Part shown: piece after piece, positions 51,253 to 63,100 of the stretch
How positions within the stretch are numbered: the stretch's first letter is position 1
Layout: each line of letters starts with the position of its first letter
Translations under genes and position numbers: made by a program
Notes under the pieces: model-generated
Told to the model about the DNA's origin: nothing
The model's database searches: none
What the model saw: the letters and a program-made list of their open reading frames with translations, nothing else
Source of the DNA: Pirellula sp. SH-Sr6A
GTDB lineage: Bacteria; Planctomycetota; Planctomycetia; Pirellulales; Pirellulaceae
Direction of reading: 5' to 3'
Length of the DNA stretch: 64,000 bases
NCBI RefSeq assembly: GCF_001610875.1
Contig: NZ_CP011272.1
Location: 1,903,988-1,967,987 of the forward strand

Positions 51253-53111
51253 ACGGGGTCTCGTATCCGTCTGCGGCCTCCCACCATTCGTCGGCCTCTT
51301 TTCCCTCCCAGACCAGGGTCCATCTGGTCGTCCTTTTCCTTCTTAGCTGCTTTCTCTTTTTGCCTCGATTGGGAGATACGAGGTTGTTCGATCAAGACGA
51401 AGGCTACTATGCTTCGGTCGCCCTCGAAATGCACCAACGGAACGATTGGATTCTCCCCACCTTTAATCAAGAACTATTTGCTCACAAGCCTCCGTTGATG
51501 TTCTGGGGCATGCGAATGGGATTCTTGCTTCTCGGAACCAATGAGTTCGGTGCAAGACTCGGCAGCGCCCTTGCAGGCATCTTCACGGTGCTCGTTGTCC
51601 ACTGGATTGGAAAACGACTTTTCGATCCACAGGCGGGATTCATTGCCGGCCTCGCGCTCGCATCCAACTTGATGTTCTCCATGGTGGCACGCTCGGCGAC
51701 CGCCGATGCGTACTTAACCCTCTTCATCTCGGCTAGCCTAGGAATGTGGCTGGTGGCCTACCGCGGGTCCCATCCCCCACGTCCAGCGATTGCCCGGCTT
51801 CAAGCGATCCCAAGGCGCATCTGGTTGGTGATCTATAGCGGCATTGGATTGGCCGTATTGACAAAGGGACCCATTGGATTCTTGTTTCCTGCGACCATTA
51901 TCGGACTCACGGTGTACGGAGATCTTGTCGCCGAACGAATGCGTGAAACACTTCATGTTGCGGGTTCACGTCGGCGCAACATTTTGTTTTCCTTCCTTGC
52001 CCCACTTCGGCCGCGATCCATTGCCGTTTCGATCCTTGCGGTACGCCCTCTCCTAGGGCTGGTAGGGTTAGCGATGATTGCTGGACCTTGGTACTATCTC
52101 GCCGAGGTGCAGAGCGAAGGTAGATTTCTGAATGAGTTCATCGGTGTCCATCACCTCGGACGGTTTTCTCAAGCGATGGACAATCACGAAGGTCCCTTCT
52201 ATTACTATTTTGTAGCCTGCCTGATGGGCCTCTATCCCTGGTCGGCCTTTGCCATTCCTGTCGGTATCGCTTGGTTTCATTCTCTTCGCAGGAATGATGG
52301 TACGCCGGAAGTGCGATGGATCAGCATTTGGATCGCTGTGTATCTCGGTGTGTTTTCTATGGCGAGCACCAAACTTCCGAATTACGTATTGCCCGCTTAC
52401 CCGGCGATGGCTCTTTGCATCGGCTATTACTTCCGAGAAGTCCTCCGCGATGCGAAGCGATGGACCCGATGGCAATCGATCGCGTGGGCGTTTTTGCTCT
52501 TGGTCGGGGTCTTGTTAACCACCGGCCTAGCTGTCGTCGGGTGGTTGGGAACCAACCGCATAGGACCGTTCGGCGATCTGGAAGTATCCCCCGCGGTTTG
52601 GAAAATCGTGGGTGGAGCCTGGTGGATTGGCCTTCCATTGGCAATCATGGGAATCGCAGGAATCCTCATTCAGCGACAGAGCGAGAAAGATCGACTTCCC
52701 TTTGGTTTTGCGATCGCTTCAGCCCTGTTCCTTTCCTTGATATGGCATGTGGCTGCACCGAAGCTACGTCCCTGGCAAGCCCCGCAACGGCTTGCGCAGG
52801 AAGTCAGCACGCTAACCGATAACAAGCCGAGAACGATTCGCATGTTGGATATGTTTCGGCCAAGCGTTGTTTTTTACAGCCGGCAGCCAGTCGAATTCAC
52901 CGGCTGGAAGGCTTTCGTCGAGCGGGAGCAATATAGAAACACACCCGCTGTTCCTGGGAGTGAAATTCTAATGCTCCGAAGTGCTGACTGGGAGAAATTG
53001 CGAGAAGCGGTTCCTGGCCGCTTTGAGGTACTAACGAGCGTTCCAAACTTCCCTGAGTCGGACGCGATGATCGCTGTAGAAGGGACATCGTTGCTCTCCA
53101 AGGAAAAGTAA
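51249..53111 (+). CDS. GT39-type (ArnT/PMT-like) membrane glycosyltransferase
   Basis: A 620-residue membrane protein of the dolichyl-phosphate-mannose/ArnT-like superfamily. The conserved acidic pair is in 'LFDQDEGYYASVALEM' (D50, E51) of the first outer loop. 'HKPPLMFWGMRMGF', 'GARLGSALAGIFTVLVVHWIGKRLF' and 'NLMFSMVARSATADAYLTLFISASL' follow the family course. About eleven membrane helices, then a ~130-residue soluble end ('RTIRMLDMFRPSVVFYSRQPVEFTGW'). It would transfer a sugar from a polyprenyl-phosphate donor, made by the GT2 neighbour, onto lipid or protein outside the membrane. Confidence 0.92.
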   Translation: MNGVSYPSAASHHSSASFPSQTRVHLVVLFLLSCFLFLPRLGDTRLFDQDEGYYASVALEMHQRNDWILPTFNQELFAHKPPLMFWGMRMGFLLLGTNEFGARLGSALAGIFTVLVVHWIGKRLFDPQAGFIAGLALASNLMFSMVARSATADAYLTLFISASLGMWLVAYRGSHPPRPAIARLQAIPRRIWLVIYSGIGLAVLTKGPIGFLFPATIIGLTVYGDLVAERMRETLHVAGSRRRNILFSFLAPLRPRSIAVSILAVRPLLGLVGLAMIAGPWYYLAEVQSEGRFLNEFIGVHHLGRFSQAMDNHEGPFYYYFVACLMGLYPWSAFAIPVGIAWFHSLRRNDGTPEVRWISIWIAVYLGVFSMASTKLPNYVLPAYPAMALCIGYYFREVLRDAKRWTRWQSIAWAFLLLVGVLLTTGLAVVGWLGTNRIGPFGDLEVSPAVWKIVGGAWWIGLPLAIMGIAGILIQRQSEKDRLPFGFAIASALFLSLIWHVAAPKLRPWQAPQRLAQEVSTLTDNKPRTIRMLDMFRPSVVFYSRQPVEFTGWKAFVEREQYRNTPAVPGSEILMLRSADWEKLREAVPGRFEVLTSVPNFPESDAMIAVEGTSLLSKEK

Positions 53112-53124
53112 CTATGCTTCGGGG

Positions 53125-54483
53125 ATGGAAACCGTATTATCGACAGAAGAAGTCATCCTCATCACGGTGGACTCGCCCCTCCAGTATCCCGAAACTGCGT
53201 GGGAATCCCTTGCGAATCGGCTGAGAGCCCGCACCGGCAGCCACGTCCTGTGGGTAAATCCCGAATGGAATCCTAGCCAGTCGCAACGAATATGGGATGA
53301 AGTCTGGGAAGCGTGCGGTCAGCGAAACTGCAAACGACTTGTTTGGATCCCGATAGGACGGGAGGCGAACGGGTGGGAGATGGTGCGGGACGGCGTCGTC
53401 TGGGAGCGCATGGATGCGAGACAGCATTCCGATCGGATCCCGCTGCAGCTCTATGTGGCAGCACCGATGGACGCTCGCGACTGGTGCGAGTTTTTAATCT
53501 CCTCGGTTACGACGCCGCCCAATGCGTCTTGGTTGTTTTGGACCGAGCCTCCCGGCCCCATCGATCCCATCGGCGAGGACCAACCGAGGGAAGAGAATCA
53601 AAGGGCAAGACAGAGGCGGACCGAAGTAGTGGAATTGGTTTGGGAATTTCGAAGACGTGGGCTCGATGCCGATTTCGCTTTTCGATCGGCGAATGGTTCG
53701 GTGCATCCTGTTGCTAAGAGCACTCCCCGCGTGGAGTTGATTTGGAATAGTCCAGCCGATATCGCGAGGGTAGAGACCCAGGGTCCAGAGTCGAAGGATA
53801 CAGAGTCGCAGTGGATCCAGCGTGAACGAGATGTGACCTACCGAATTCCTTTGGAGCAGTCACTTCCGCTGGAAGGGATCGATTCGATATTGCTTGGCAA
53901 GTGGTTGGGAGCGTTGCAGTTCGGAAAGTGTGCATGGACGGAAGATGGACTCGATCGAAATCGGGATAGGGAGAGACTCGAGCATCGCATCCGAGAATCG
54001 TTACCACCCGAGTATGCTCGCAGCAGCGAGCCCGTCAGTCCTCGATCGATGGGGTCGGCGACATTACCGAGCGAAGAGTTCGGCGAAGTTCCTTGGGGGG
54101 AGATCTGGACCAGCTTCTGCGATTTGGCTTTAGCGGGTGGCCCTCCTCATCGCGGTACTCTACTCGAGGCCGTCGACCGGTCGGAGATCGAGTCGGATCC
54201 CGATCGGTATCAGGGTGTTGTTCGCGAGCTGTGTCGAGGGATCCCATTGGCGAGCGGTTTACCCGCTTTTGAATCCACGGCTAAAGGGTGGGTTGGCGTG
54301 GTGTGCGATGACGAATCCATGGCATCGTGGTTGCTACGGGCCATCGTCGCGGAGAACGTCACCGTCCGCCGGGAGGGAAGAAATCTTTTCGTGCCCGCCG
54401 GTCCTCGGTTCACCGTGAAGAAAGAGATCAAGAACGTCATCACCTCGCTGGCGAAAACCGTTCGATATTGGCGGTCCAGGTAG
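53125..54483 (+). CDS. Hypothetical 452-aa protein
   Basis: A soluble protein without signal peptide or membrane helices. It starts with a nucleotide-binding-like alternation ('EEVILITVDSPLQYPETAWESLANRLRARTGSHVLWVNPEW', 'RLVWIPIG'). The middle is charged and Trp-rich ('WTEPPGPIDPIGED', 'VVELVWEFRRRGLDADFAF'), and the end holds 'GGPPHRGTLLEAVDRSEI' and 'KGWVGVVCDDESMASWLLRAIVAENVTVRREGRNLFVPAGPRF'. Starts 13 bases after the GT39 gene, so co-transcription is likely. I do not recognise the family. Confidence 0.7.
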   Translation: METVLSTEEVILITVDSPLQYPETAWESLANRLRARTGSHVLWVNPEWNPSQSQRIWDEVWEACGQRNCKRLVWIPIGREANGWEMVRDGVVWERMDARQHSDRIPLQLYVAAPMDARDWCEFLISSVTTPPNASWLFWTEPPGPIDPIGEDQPREENQRARQRRTEVVELVWEFRRRGLDADFAFRSANGSVHPVAKSTPRVELIWNSPADIARVETQGPESKDTESQWIQRERDVTYRIPLEQSLPLEGIDSILLGKWLGALQFGKCAWTEDGLDRNRDRERLEHRIRESLPPEYARSSEPVSPRSMGSATLPSEEFGEVPWGEIWTSFCDLALAGGPPHRGTLLEAVDRSEIESDPDRYQGVVRELCRGIPLASGLPAFESTAKGWVGVVCDDESMASWLLRAIVAENVTVRREGRNLFVPAGPRFTVKKEIKNVITSLAKTVRYWRSR

Positions 54484-54655
54484 GTTGTAAAACGGGGCCT
54501 ATGGAAGGGAAGGCCGAGGCTGGCGTTTGTCCGAAATTGCAGCTTTTTACGGGTGTTTCCTCTCGAAACAATGGCGAATCAACCTGTCTTTAATGGCAGA
54601 AACCTCACCCCCGTTGGATTTTCAGCGAATCCTATAGGCCCTTGAGAAATATCCG

Positions 54656-54684
54656 TTGACTTGGCTATGCCCCAGTCCGATAAT
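54656..54684 (+). promoter_or_regulatory. Sigma70-type promoter for RRM gene
   Basis: TTGACT (54656-54661), 17 bases, GATAAT (54679-54684). A transcript starting near 54691 would have a ~240-nt leader before the RRM start at 54929. Confidence 0.65.
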
Positions 54685-54690
54685 CCACGC

Positions 54691-54928
54691 GTTGTTGCCT
54701 AGGTTTGCCAACCTGTTCTGTGCATCGGTGGTTTGTTTGCACCGGTGCGTGCTCAATGTGGTTGACGCTCCAACGGTTCGTTTTCAGGGAGCTGTTTCAA
54801 CAAGTCTGGTCCAATGTGTGTTGGCTTAGAATCTTGGTGGACCGGCTCACGGTTTGTTAGGTTGATTGCAGCCGATCGCATTCGATGGAATGGAGCGGAT
54901 TGCAGTGTCGTGAAAAGGGTCTGGTTAC
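54691..54928 (+). promoter_or_regulatory. Long structured 5' leader of RRM gene
   Basis: Small hairpins lie at 54701-54714 (AGGTT-TGCC-AACCT type) and 54721-54748 (GCATCGGTG / CACCGGTGC), and no open frame is convincing. Leaders of this length are usual for cold-regulated RNA-binding protein genes and may be bound by the protein itself. Inference only. Confidence 0.4.
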
Positions 54929-55339
54929 GTGATCAATATTTATGTGGGGAATCTTTCGTTTCGCGCGACGGAAGACGAGGTTCGTGAGGCTTTCTCGCGA
55001 TACGGTACTGTTGCCAAGGTAAGCATTATCGTCGACCGGGAGACTGGGAGATCGCGAGGCTTTGCGTTTGTTGAAATGCAGAACCCTGAAGAAGCAAAAA
55101 ATGCAGTCGAAGCTTTGAACGACCAAGAAGTCGCTGGCCGACGTATTTCTTGCAACGAGGCACGTCCTCGTGAACCACGTCCATCCTTCGGTGGTGGTGG
55201 TGGCGGCGGCGGTGGTGGCGGTGGCCGACGCGGTGGTGGCGGCGGTGGCGGTGGCGGCGGCTACCGTGGTGACCGAGGCGACCGCGATGGCGGTGGCGGC
55301 GGTTACAGCAGCGGACGCGGTGGACGCGATCGTTACTAA
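54929..55339 (+). CDS. Glycine-rich RRM RNA-binding protein
   Basis: A 136-residue protein. One RRM (1-80) with RNP2 '[10 protein letters not shown]' and RNP1 'RGFAFVEM' intact, plus '[28 protein letters not shown]' and '[29 protein letters not shown]'. A Gly/Arg/Asp-rich tail follows (~85-136) with runs of GGGGG and RGD-type spacing. This is the bacterial cold-inducible Rbp type; it binds single-stranded RNA and probably acts as a chaperone. GTG start at 54929 keeps the RNP2 strand at the N-terminus. It has its own promoter, leader and terminator. Confidence 0.95.
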   Translation: MINIYVGNLSFRATEDEVREAFSRYGTVAKVSIIVDRETGRSRGFAFVEMQNPEEAKNAVEALNDQEVAGRRISCNEARPREPRPSFGGGGGGGGGGGGRRGGGGGGGGGGYRGDRGDRDGGGGGYSSGRGGRDRY

Positions 55340-55372
55340 GACCTCGATCTAGCGATCCAAGCATAAACTTCC

Positions 55373-55405
55373 AAAGGGAGCCGATTTTTTCGGCTCCCTT
55401 TTTTC
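55373..55405 (+). terminator. Rho-independent terminator of RRM gene
   Basis: AAGGGAGCCGA - TTTTTT - TCGGCTCCCTT stem-loop followed by TTTTTTC, 34 bases after the stop codon. The stem of about ten pairs is perfect. Confidence 0.9.
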
Positions 55406-55524
55406 TTGCCCGATTCCAAACGTAGTTCCTTCGCCCATCCGTCAGGATCTCTTGCAGGAAGCATGGGAGCTCGGTACGTTGAGGCGGCCTCTCGTGTCCC
55501 AAAACTACCGATGCGACGAATTCT

Positions 55525-56970
55525 ATGCCTGCCAGCTTCGAGGGCTCTGCTCCTTCCGTTTCCCCTATTGCTTCGTTGAACGCCTCGAGTGCACCGCCAG
55601 CCTCGTTAGAGCCAACACCCATTCTTTGGAGGATTCTCATCGGCCTGTTCATCGGGCTGTTCGCATCCACAGGTTACGCGTTGCAATCATCGATCGGAAC
55701 GCGTGGTCAAGCTGCGATAGGGATCGTATTTTTCTTTGGATTGGTCGCGATGTTTTCGGTCAATTTGCGCGCGGTCCGATGGAAAACGATTGGTTGGGGA
55801 ATTGCCCTTCAATTTGTCCTGGCGCTTCTCGTCCTGCGAGGAGAGATGGAGATCGGCGGGAAAACTTACTCAGTCTATAACGCGTTGGAGGGTTTAGGAG
55901 AGGTCGTCAAATCCTTTATCTCTTTCTCGGACGCGGGGGCCGAGTTTGTGTTTGGGAATTTGGCGCGCGTCGACCACATGGCGGGTACGTTCGGCGAGAA
56001 CTTTCTTTTTCCGTTCGCATTCAAAGCCCTTCCTCCCATCTTGTTTGTCTCCGCCTTCTTCACGTTGCTGTATCACTATGGGGTACTCCAGTGGTGTGTG
56101 CGCGTTTTGGCGCGGGTCATGGTCTATTTGATGGGAACAAGTGGCGCGGAAACATTGTCGGTTTCGGCCAACGTTTTTATGGGGCAGACCGAAGCTCCTT
56201 TGATCGTGAAACCTTACGTGCCTCGTATGACCCAATCCGAGCTCTTTGCGTTGATGACTAGTGGCATGGCGCACATTTCTGGCGGCATGATGGCGGTCTA
56301 TATCAACTATGGTGCGGATCCGGTCGCCGTTCTCACCACGTGCATCATGGCTTGCCCGTGTAGTCTTTATCTTTCCAAACTTTTCATGCCAGAAGTCGAC
56401 GTACCTGAGACCAGTGGCACCACTGCGATCGAGAGTACCAAGTCGGCGTACGTCAACGGCATCGACGCGATCGTGGCGGGAACGACCGACGGGCTGAGGC
56501 TAGCGCTCAATGTCGCAGCGATGTTGATTGTGTTCGTCGCGTTTGTGGCCATGATTGATGGCCTGCTGGGCCTCATCCCAACATCGTGGTTTCAACAGCA
56601 ACTCTCCTTGAGATGGATATTCGGACAACTCTTCTCGCCTGTCGCATTCTTGATGGGAATCGAATCGGCTGATCAATCGACGGTAGGGCAGTTGCTCGGA
56701 ACCAAATTGGCTATCAACGAGCATATGGCCTATTTGGATATGAAACAGCTCAAAGAGATGCCGGGTGCCATGTCGGACCGAAGCTACCAATTGGCCGCGT
56801 TTGCGTTGACCGGTTTTGCCAACTTTTCGTCCGTCGGAATCCAACTGGGTGGTATTGGGGCGATGGCTCCTGATCGGCGGTCCGACTTAGCGACGCTGGG
56901 TATGAGAGCTCTCTTTGTAGGTTTTGTTGCGACGCTACTCAACGCTGCCATCGCAGGACTCTTTCTCTAG
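55525..56970 (+). CDS. Concentrative nucleoside transporter (CNT/NupC family)
   Basis: A 481-residue integral membrane protein with the CNT layout. The gate region is 'LPPILFVSAFFTLLYHYGVLQWCVRVLARVMVYLMGTSGAETLSVSANVFMGQTEAPLIVKPYVPRMTQSELFALMTSGMAHISGGMMAVYINYGAD', where GQTEAP is the nucleoside-binding motif. 'AYVNGIDAIVAGTTDGLRLALNVAAMLIVFVAFVAMI' and 'LTGFANFSSVGIQLGGIGAMAPDRRSDLATLGMRAL' complete the core. It imports nucleosides with Na+ or H+. The first ~30 residues are a Ser/Pro-rich extension longer than in NupC. No ribosome-binding site seen. Confidence 0.93.
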   Translation: MPASFEGSAPSVSPIASLNASSAPPASLEPTPILWRILIGLFIGLFASTGYALQSSIGTRGQAAIGIVFFFGLVAMFSVNLRAVRWKTIGWGIALQFVLALLVLRGEMEIGGKTYSVYNALEGLGEVVKSFISFSDAGAEFVFGNLARVDHMAGTFGENFLFPFAFKALPPILFVSAFFTLLYHYGVLQWCVRVLARVMVYLMGTSGAETLSVSANVFMGQTEAPLIVKPYVPRMTQSELFALMTSGMAHISGGMMAVYINYGADPVAVLTTCIMACPCSLYLSKLFMPEVDVPETSGTTAIESTKSAYVNGIDAIVAGTTDGLRLALNVAAMLIVFVAFVAMIDGLLGLIPTSWFQQQLSLRWIFGQLFSPVAFLMGIESADQSTVGQLLGTKLAINEHMAYLDMKQLKEMPGAMSDRSYQLAAFALTGFANFSSVGIQLGGIGAMAPDRRSDLATLGMRALFVGFVATLLNAAIAGLFL

Positions 56971-57148
56971 GGTCCTCAACCTAATAGGCTTGTCCCCGTA
57001 ATCGTTCGATTCTCTGCAAACGATACAAACGGTTCAAACAGAAGAGTTTCGCTAGAACTCACGCCTTCATGTTGGAATCCTATGCAGTCCCTGCGCGCAT
57101 CTGCCGTACTAGGGACAGATAAGCCCCCAACATGAAAACTGCGTTTGT

Positions 57149-60100
57149 ATGCGTAAATCAAAGTTCCCCCGCTCCGGATCCGGAGAACGGAATTCCTATT
57201 CTGGACCGACCGTACGTAATGTTATGGCTCATATCGATAAGTGGATTGAAAGCTTCTTTCGCCTGACGCCTCCACTTGCGCCGGATGAAGTTGACGCGAT
57301 TCGACTGGAAGACCGTATTCTTTACAGTGCCACACCGTTACCCGTCCCACAAGAAGCAGAAGGGGATGTCAGTGGCGGAAGTGAATACCTGGACGCGCAG
57401 AGTTACGAACAGTTGCTCGCGGAAATTGAGGAGATCACGAACTCGGTCTTCTTGAAAGAACAGGCTAGCGAGGAATCCATCGAACTACCGTCGGATCCCG
57501 ACCAAACACCCGAACCGCTTCTCCTATCGCGCGAGGATCAAGCTGAAAGCGAGTCTAGCGATGATGCCCCTGCGGTTTCCCAAACCTCGGATACCGCAGC
57601 TCCGACTTCAGGTCGCCAGGAGATTGTGTTTGTCCAGGAGGGGTTGTACGACCTGGATGTTCTGTTGGATGATTTGCAGCGCGAAGATGCGAGCGCGGAC
57701 TATACGATCCACGTTCTGAGTTCTGTTGAAAACGGCTTGAATCAAATCAAAGCTCTTTTGGCAGAGTACGATGACCTCGATGCGATTCACATTGTCTCCC
57801 ACGGGTCGGACGGGATGTTTCAACTCGGGAACTCGTGGATCGCTTCCGAAAACATTGCGAACTACGCGGAACAATTGCGTTCCTGGGGAATGGCATTGGG
57901 GCCCGATGGGGATATCGTCATTTATGGCTGCGACGTTGCCAGCTCGAACCAGGGTGCGCAGTTGATCGATACGTTAGCGACCCTTACGAGCGCGGATGTC
58001 ATCGCCTCCACCGACAAAACGGGAAGTAGCAGCGCAGCAGGTGACTGGGAGCTCGAATATCAAATCGGAAGTATCGAGACCACGATCGCCTTCAGCTCGG
58101 AATTCACCCACCATTGGGGCGGACTCCTCGATGCTGCGTCGACGGGTGTAGCTATCTGGGCTGAAGGAGGAACCGGCAATACGGAATTGGAGTACTACGA
58201 CGGAACGAACTTTGGCTCAGAATCGAATGGAGCCAGTTCCGGCGAGTACCGTATTATCGACGGTGCGGATTCCAGGCTTCGCGATGAGCGTATCATCGTT
58301 GGGATGAATAGTGCCGGTGTCATATCCGGCCAAATGTGGAACGGTACGACTTGGACGAACCTTGGATTCACCATGGGGACGACTAGTTCCGGCGTCGCAC
58401 ACGGATTCGATGTCCAATATGAAGCGGGCAGCGATCAAGCATTACTGGTTTGGAATAATGGAACCACAGGAACGAGTGGCATCTCCTACTCCGTCTGGGA
58501 TGGATCGACGTGGTCGTCCGTTCAAACGCTGACCAGCCCGCTTTCAGGAGAAGCGCGAAGTCTTCAACTGGTTTCCAATCCAAGCTCGGACGAAATGATC
58601 TTGGTCGCGTCCAACTCGTCAAGCGACTCCTACGCCTTTGTGTGGAATGGGAGCAGTTGGGGAAATAGCATCATCCTCGAGAATGGATCGGGGGGTAACC
58701 AGACCGACTCCTACGTCGCATACGAGCATCTAAGTGGTGAGGCAATCGTTGTGTACGATGCGATCTCGGGTGGCAGCGATTTGAATTTTAGAACTTGGAA
58801 CGGGTCTAGTTGGAGTGCGCAAAACACGTGGACCAGTCCTGGATCGACTGGCGATCCGGTCTATGTGACTCTCGCCTCCGACCCAAATTCCGATCGCATC
58901 GCCTTAAGTGCTTCGACGAGTTCCAATGAAGCATGGTTCGCCGTCTGGAACGGATCCTCCTGGGGAAACCAGACCCTCGCTTCCAACACGTTGGTTGCCG
59001 CATCAGGCATGATGGCTTCCGTGGCCTTCGAATCCACATCAGGAGAACTGCTCGCGGTTTACGCGGAGAATAGCACATCGCTAAGCGTTCGCACTTGGAC
59101 GCAAGGTGGAGGGTGGTCGGCTGAGCAATACACTCCCTCGCTTGGCTCGTCCCTCACGCCGGCTTTCGTATCTCTGTATTCGGACCCAGCCAGCAACCAT
59201 ATCATGCTCGGTGTCCTCGATAGCACATCGGATGTGAACTTTATCGAGTGGGATGGTGGGAGTTGGGGGTCGGTGACCGAAGTCGAGACGAGCGCTGGAA
59301 CAAATAGCATCGAACACCAACCCTACATCTACCTGTGGAACAGTGTGAACGAGGCTCCCATCTTGGATGCCTCCAAGAGCCCAACGTTGATAGCGCAAAA
59401 CGAAGATTCGGGCTCGCCAAGTGGGGTAGTGGGTACGTTGATCTCATCCATGATCGACTTCAGTTCTCCATCGGGCCAACTCGACAACGTGACCGATTCG
59501 GACGCCGCTGGATTGCTTGGCATTGCCGTAACAGGTGCTAATACCAGTCAAGGTACTTGGTGGTATACCACGAATGGGGGTACGACCTGGAGCGCCTTGG
59601 GATCTGTTTCGGATAGCAATGCAAGGCTTCTAGCTTCGGACAGCAATACACGTCTCTATTTTCAACCGAATGCCAATTACAACGGGACGATTTCGGACGC
59701 GATTACCTTTCGAGCGTGGGATCGAAGTTCAGGCACCAATGGTGCAACGGTCAGTTTATATGCATTACAAGACCTGACCGTTCGAGATAACTTCGATACG
59801 CAATCGTACGGGGGCAATAACGGTACGAACTCGTGGTCGGCATCCTGGCAAGAAATTGGGGAAGCGGACGGAACTGCTGCGGGAAGTGTCACGGTCGCCA
59901 CTTCTGGAAGCGTTATCGCCGGCCCCTATCTGTCATTGAATATGGCAACAGCGAATCGAGGTCTATCGCGTTCCGTGAACTTGAGTGGCGCCACGTCGGC
60001 AACACTTAGCTTCACCTATGAACAGATGAATACATCAGCAGGTGGTCAAGTGGCCCTGCAGATTTATAACGGCTCGACTTGGACGACTCTTCATACCTAT

Positions 60101-63100
60101 AGCGTCGACTCTAGCTTCTACAGCGGAAACGTCGGAGTCTTTCAATCTTTCAATATTTCCTCGTACGCGAACAGCAACACCGCGATTCGGTTCTTAGTGA
60201 CCCAAGCGGCTAGTAACGACTATTTTTATATCGATGACGTGAAGATCGATTACAGCGTCAACGCGCTCTCTGTGGGGGGAACCACTGCCTTCTCAACTGC
60301 GACGGATACTGCCGGGCTATCCATCACCGCAGTCAATGACGCGCCTGTGCTAACTCCCTATTCTCCTGCAGTATCTTTCACGGAGGATAGTGCTGGCATG
60401 ACGGTGAATGTTGCAACACTTCTTGGTTCCACAATGACCGACGTGGATAGCGGAGCCTTACAGGGAATTGCCTTCACCGGAGTGTCAGGTTCTGGAGGCG
60501 TTCTGTCCTATAGTATCAATGGCGGGGCCACTTGGCTGACAACCTCCGTTAGTGAGACTTCCGCCCTCTTACTGCGTTCGACGGACCTAGTTCGATTCAC
60601 GCCGAGCGGTGACAACGGCGGGCAAATGCTGCTGAGCTATCGAGCTTGGGACCAGACGTCCGGGTCTGCAGGGACTTTCGGCAATGCAACAACAAACGGA
60701 GGTACCACTGCATTTAGTTCGTCGAGCGACACAGTCACGGTCACAGTGACTAGTGCAAACGATGCTCCGGTTCTCGATAATTCTGGCAGCATGTCGTTGA
60801 ACTCCATTACCGAGGATCCGTCGACAAACAGTGGACAGTCTGTTGCGTCCATCGTTACGTCGGCTGGAGGGGATCGAATCACCGACGTGGACACGGGAGC
60901 CGTCGAAGGAATCGCAGTCACATCCCTAAACAGCAGTAACGGCACTTGGCAGTTCTCAATCGATGGAGGAACGACCTGGAGCAATATGGGGGCTGTCTCC
61001 AACACAAGTGCGCTCTTGCTGCGCAGCACGGATCTTGTTCGATTTACACCCAACGGTGAGAATGCAACGACCGCTGACTTTTCGTTTCGCGCCTGGGACA
61101 GAACGACCGGAACCCAGGGCACTTACGTATCCACTGCTACCCATGGCGGAACCAGCGCATTCAGCACAGCCATAGAATCGGCATCTATTAACGTAACCGC
61201 AGTAAACGATGCTCCGATTGCCGTGAACGATTCGGCGATCGCCATTGAGGCAGGCGGAATATCCAACAACACACCTGGTACCAATCCCACTGGAAACGTG
61301 CTCTCGAACGACACCGATGTTGACTCAGGTGATACGAAGGCCGTCCAAGGTGTCTCGGCGGGCGTCGTCGCATCCGTGTCCGCAAATGTAGGTTCTGCGG
61401 TCACCGGATCGTATGGATCCATCACCATTGTCGCGAATGGAGCGTATACCTACACGGTTGACAATAGCAATGCAACCGTCCAGGCACTGAGGTCCACATC
61501 CAATACCATTCAAGATGTATTCTCCTACACCGTTCGTGACGCAGCTGGCCTCACGAGCACGACGCAGATCACGGTTACCATCCAAGGCTCGAACGACTCC
61601 CCGTATGACATTACCGGTGCCCCACTCTCCGTCAATGAAAACGTGAGCAACACAACCGTTGTGGGAAGCGTTACGGGAATCGATCTCGACAGTAGCCTTC
61701 ATGGGGAAACGCTCGCCTACTCCTTGACGGATACCGCGGGCGGACGGTTTGCAATCCATAGTAGTACAGGGCAGATCACGGTTGCAGATGGCTCTCTCTT
61801 GAATCGGGAGTCAGCCGCGACCCACTCGATTACCGTTCGAGTCACGGATGCGTCGGGAGCCTCGTTTGATAAATCCTTCCAGATCTCGATCAACGACCTG
61901 AACGAGTTCGACGTCTCAGCGATCAGCGATACGAACGCGACGGTGAATTCTATATCGGAGAACGCGACGAACGGAACATTGGTGGGCATCACCGCTGCAG
62001 CTTCCGATGCCGATGCCACGAACAACTCGATTACTTATTCACTCCTCGATTCCGCTGGTGGTCGTTTTTCCATTGACGCAACGACTGGGGTGGTATCCGT
62101 CGCCAATGGTTCCCTCATTGATTACGAAACGGCGCAGAGCCATAACATCACCATTCGTGCAACCTCTGCAGACAGCTCGACTTCCGATCAAGTATTCACC
62201 ATCGCTGTGAATGCCGTGAACGACAATGACCCAACGATCACGTCCGACGGGGGAGGATCCAGTTCTTCCATACTCGTCTACGAAGGCGCATTGTTTGTGA
62301 CCACTGTGGTGGCTTCGGATGCGGATTTACCAACGGGACTACTGAGCTACTCGATTACAGGCGGAGTTGACGCATCGAAATTTACCATCGATGCCGCAAC
62401 TGGCGTACTCATGTTCACATCGCCTGCAGACTTTGAATCTCCAACCGATGTCGGCGCTAACAACACTTACAATTTGATCGTCCAGGTAAGCGATGGGTCG
62501 CGCACCGATACTCAGTCCATCGCTGTCTCAGTCCAGAATGCTGCTGACAATGGACAGTTTCTTGACCGCTTTAGCTCCTCTTCCTATACCAACAGCAATG
62601 GGACCCAAACATGGTCAAACAGCTGGATCGAATCCGAAGCAAATGGCTCTGCCAGCGGAAACATCGGAATTTCCAACAATGCGTTGCGTGTTAGTGCCTC
62701 CACGGTAAATGACAGCATCTACAGATCGGTCGACCTTAGCAACGCCATTTCTGCGAACTTCGATTTTAACTATCGAAACACGCTGGTTGGTTCGCAAAGA
62801 ATTGAAGTCCAGATATCAGGTAATGGAGGTGCGACATATAATACTCTCACAGTACTGGACGGGTCGACGAATTCCGGGACAGGAGCAAAGTCCTACGATA
62901 TCAGTGCATATCGCTCTTCAGACACGAGAATTCGCTTTGTCGTTACCAGTGTGGGCGGGTCCACAACGAAGGAAGTCGAGTTCGATAACGTCCAAATAAG
63001 TTACACACCCAACAACGCGCCTGTCATCACCAGCAACGGTTCGCTGTCCACCGCCACCATCTACGTCGCCGAGAACTCCACCTCAGTCACGACCGTAACC

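Noticed and set aside
55026-55670. Minus-strand 214-aa ORF rich in His/Arg
   Set aside because: It is the shadow of the glycine-rich RRM tail and its terminator; repeated GGT/GGC codons read in reverse give His/Arg runs.
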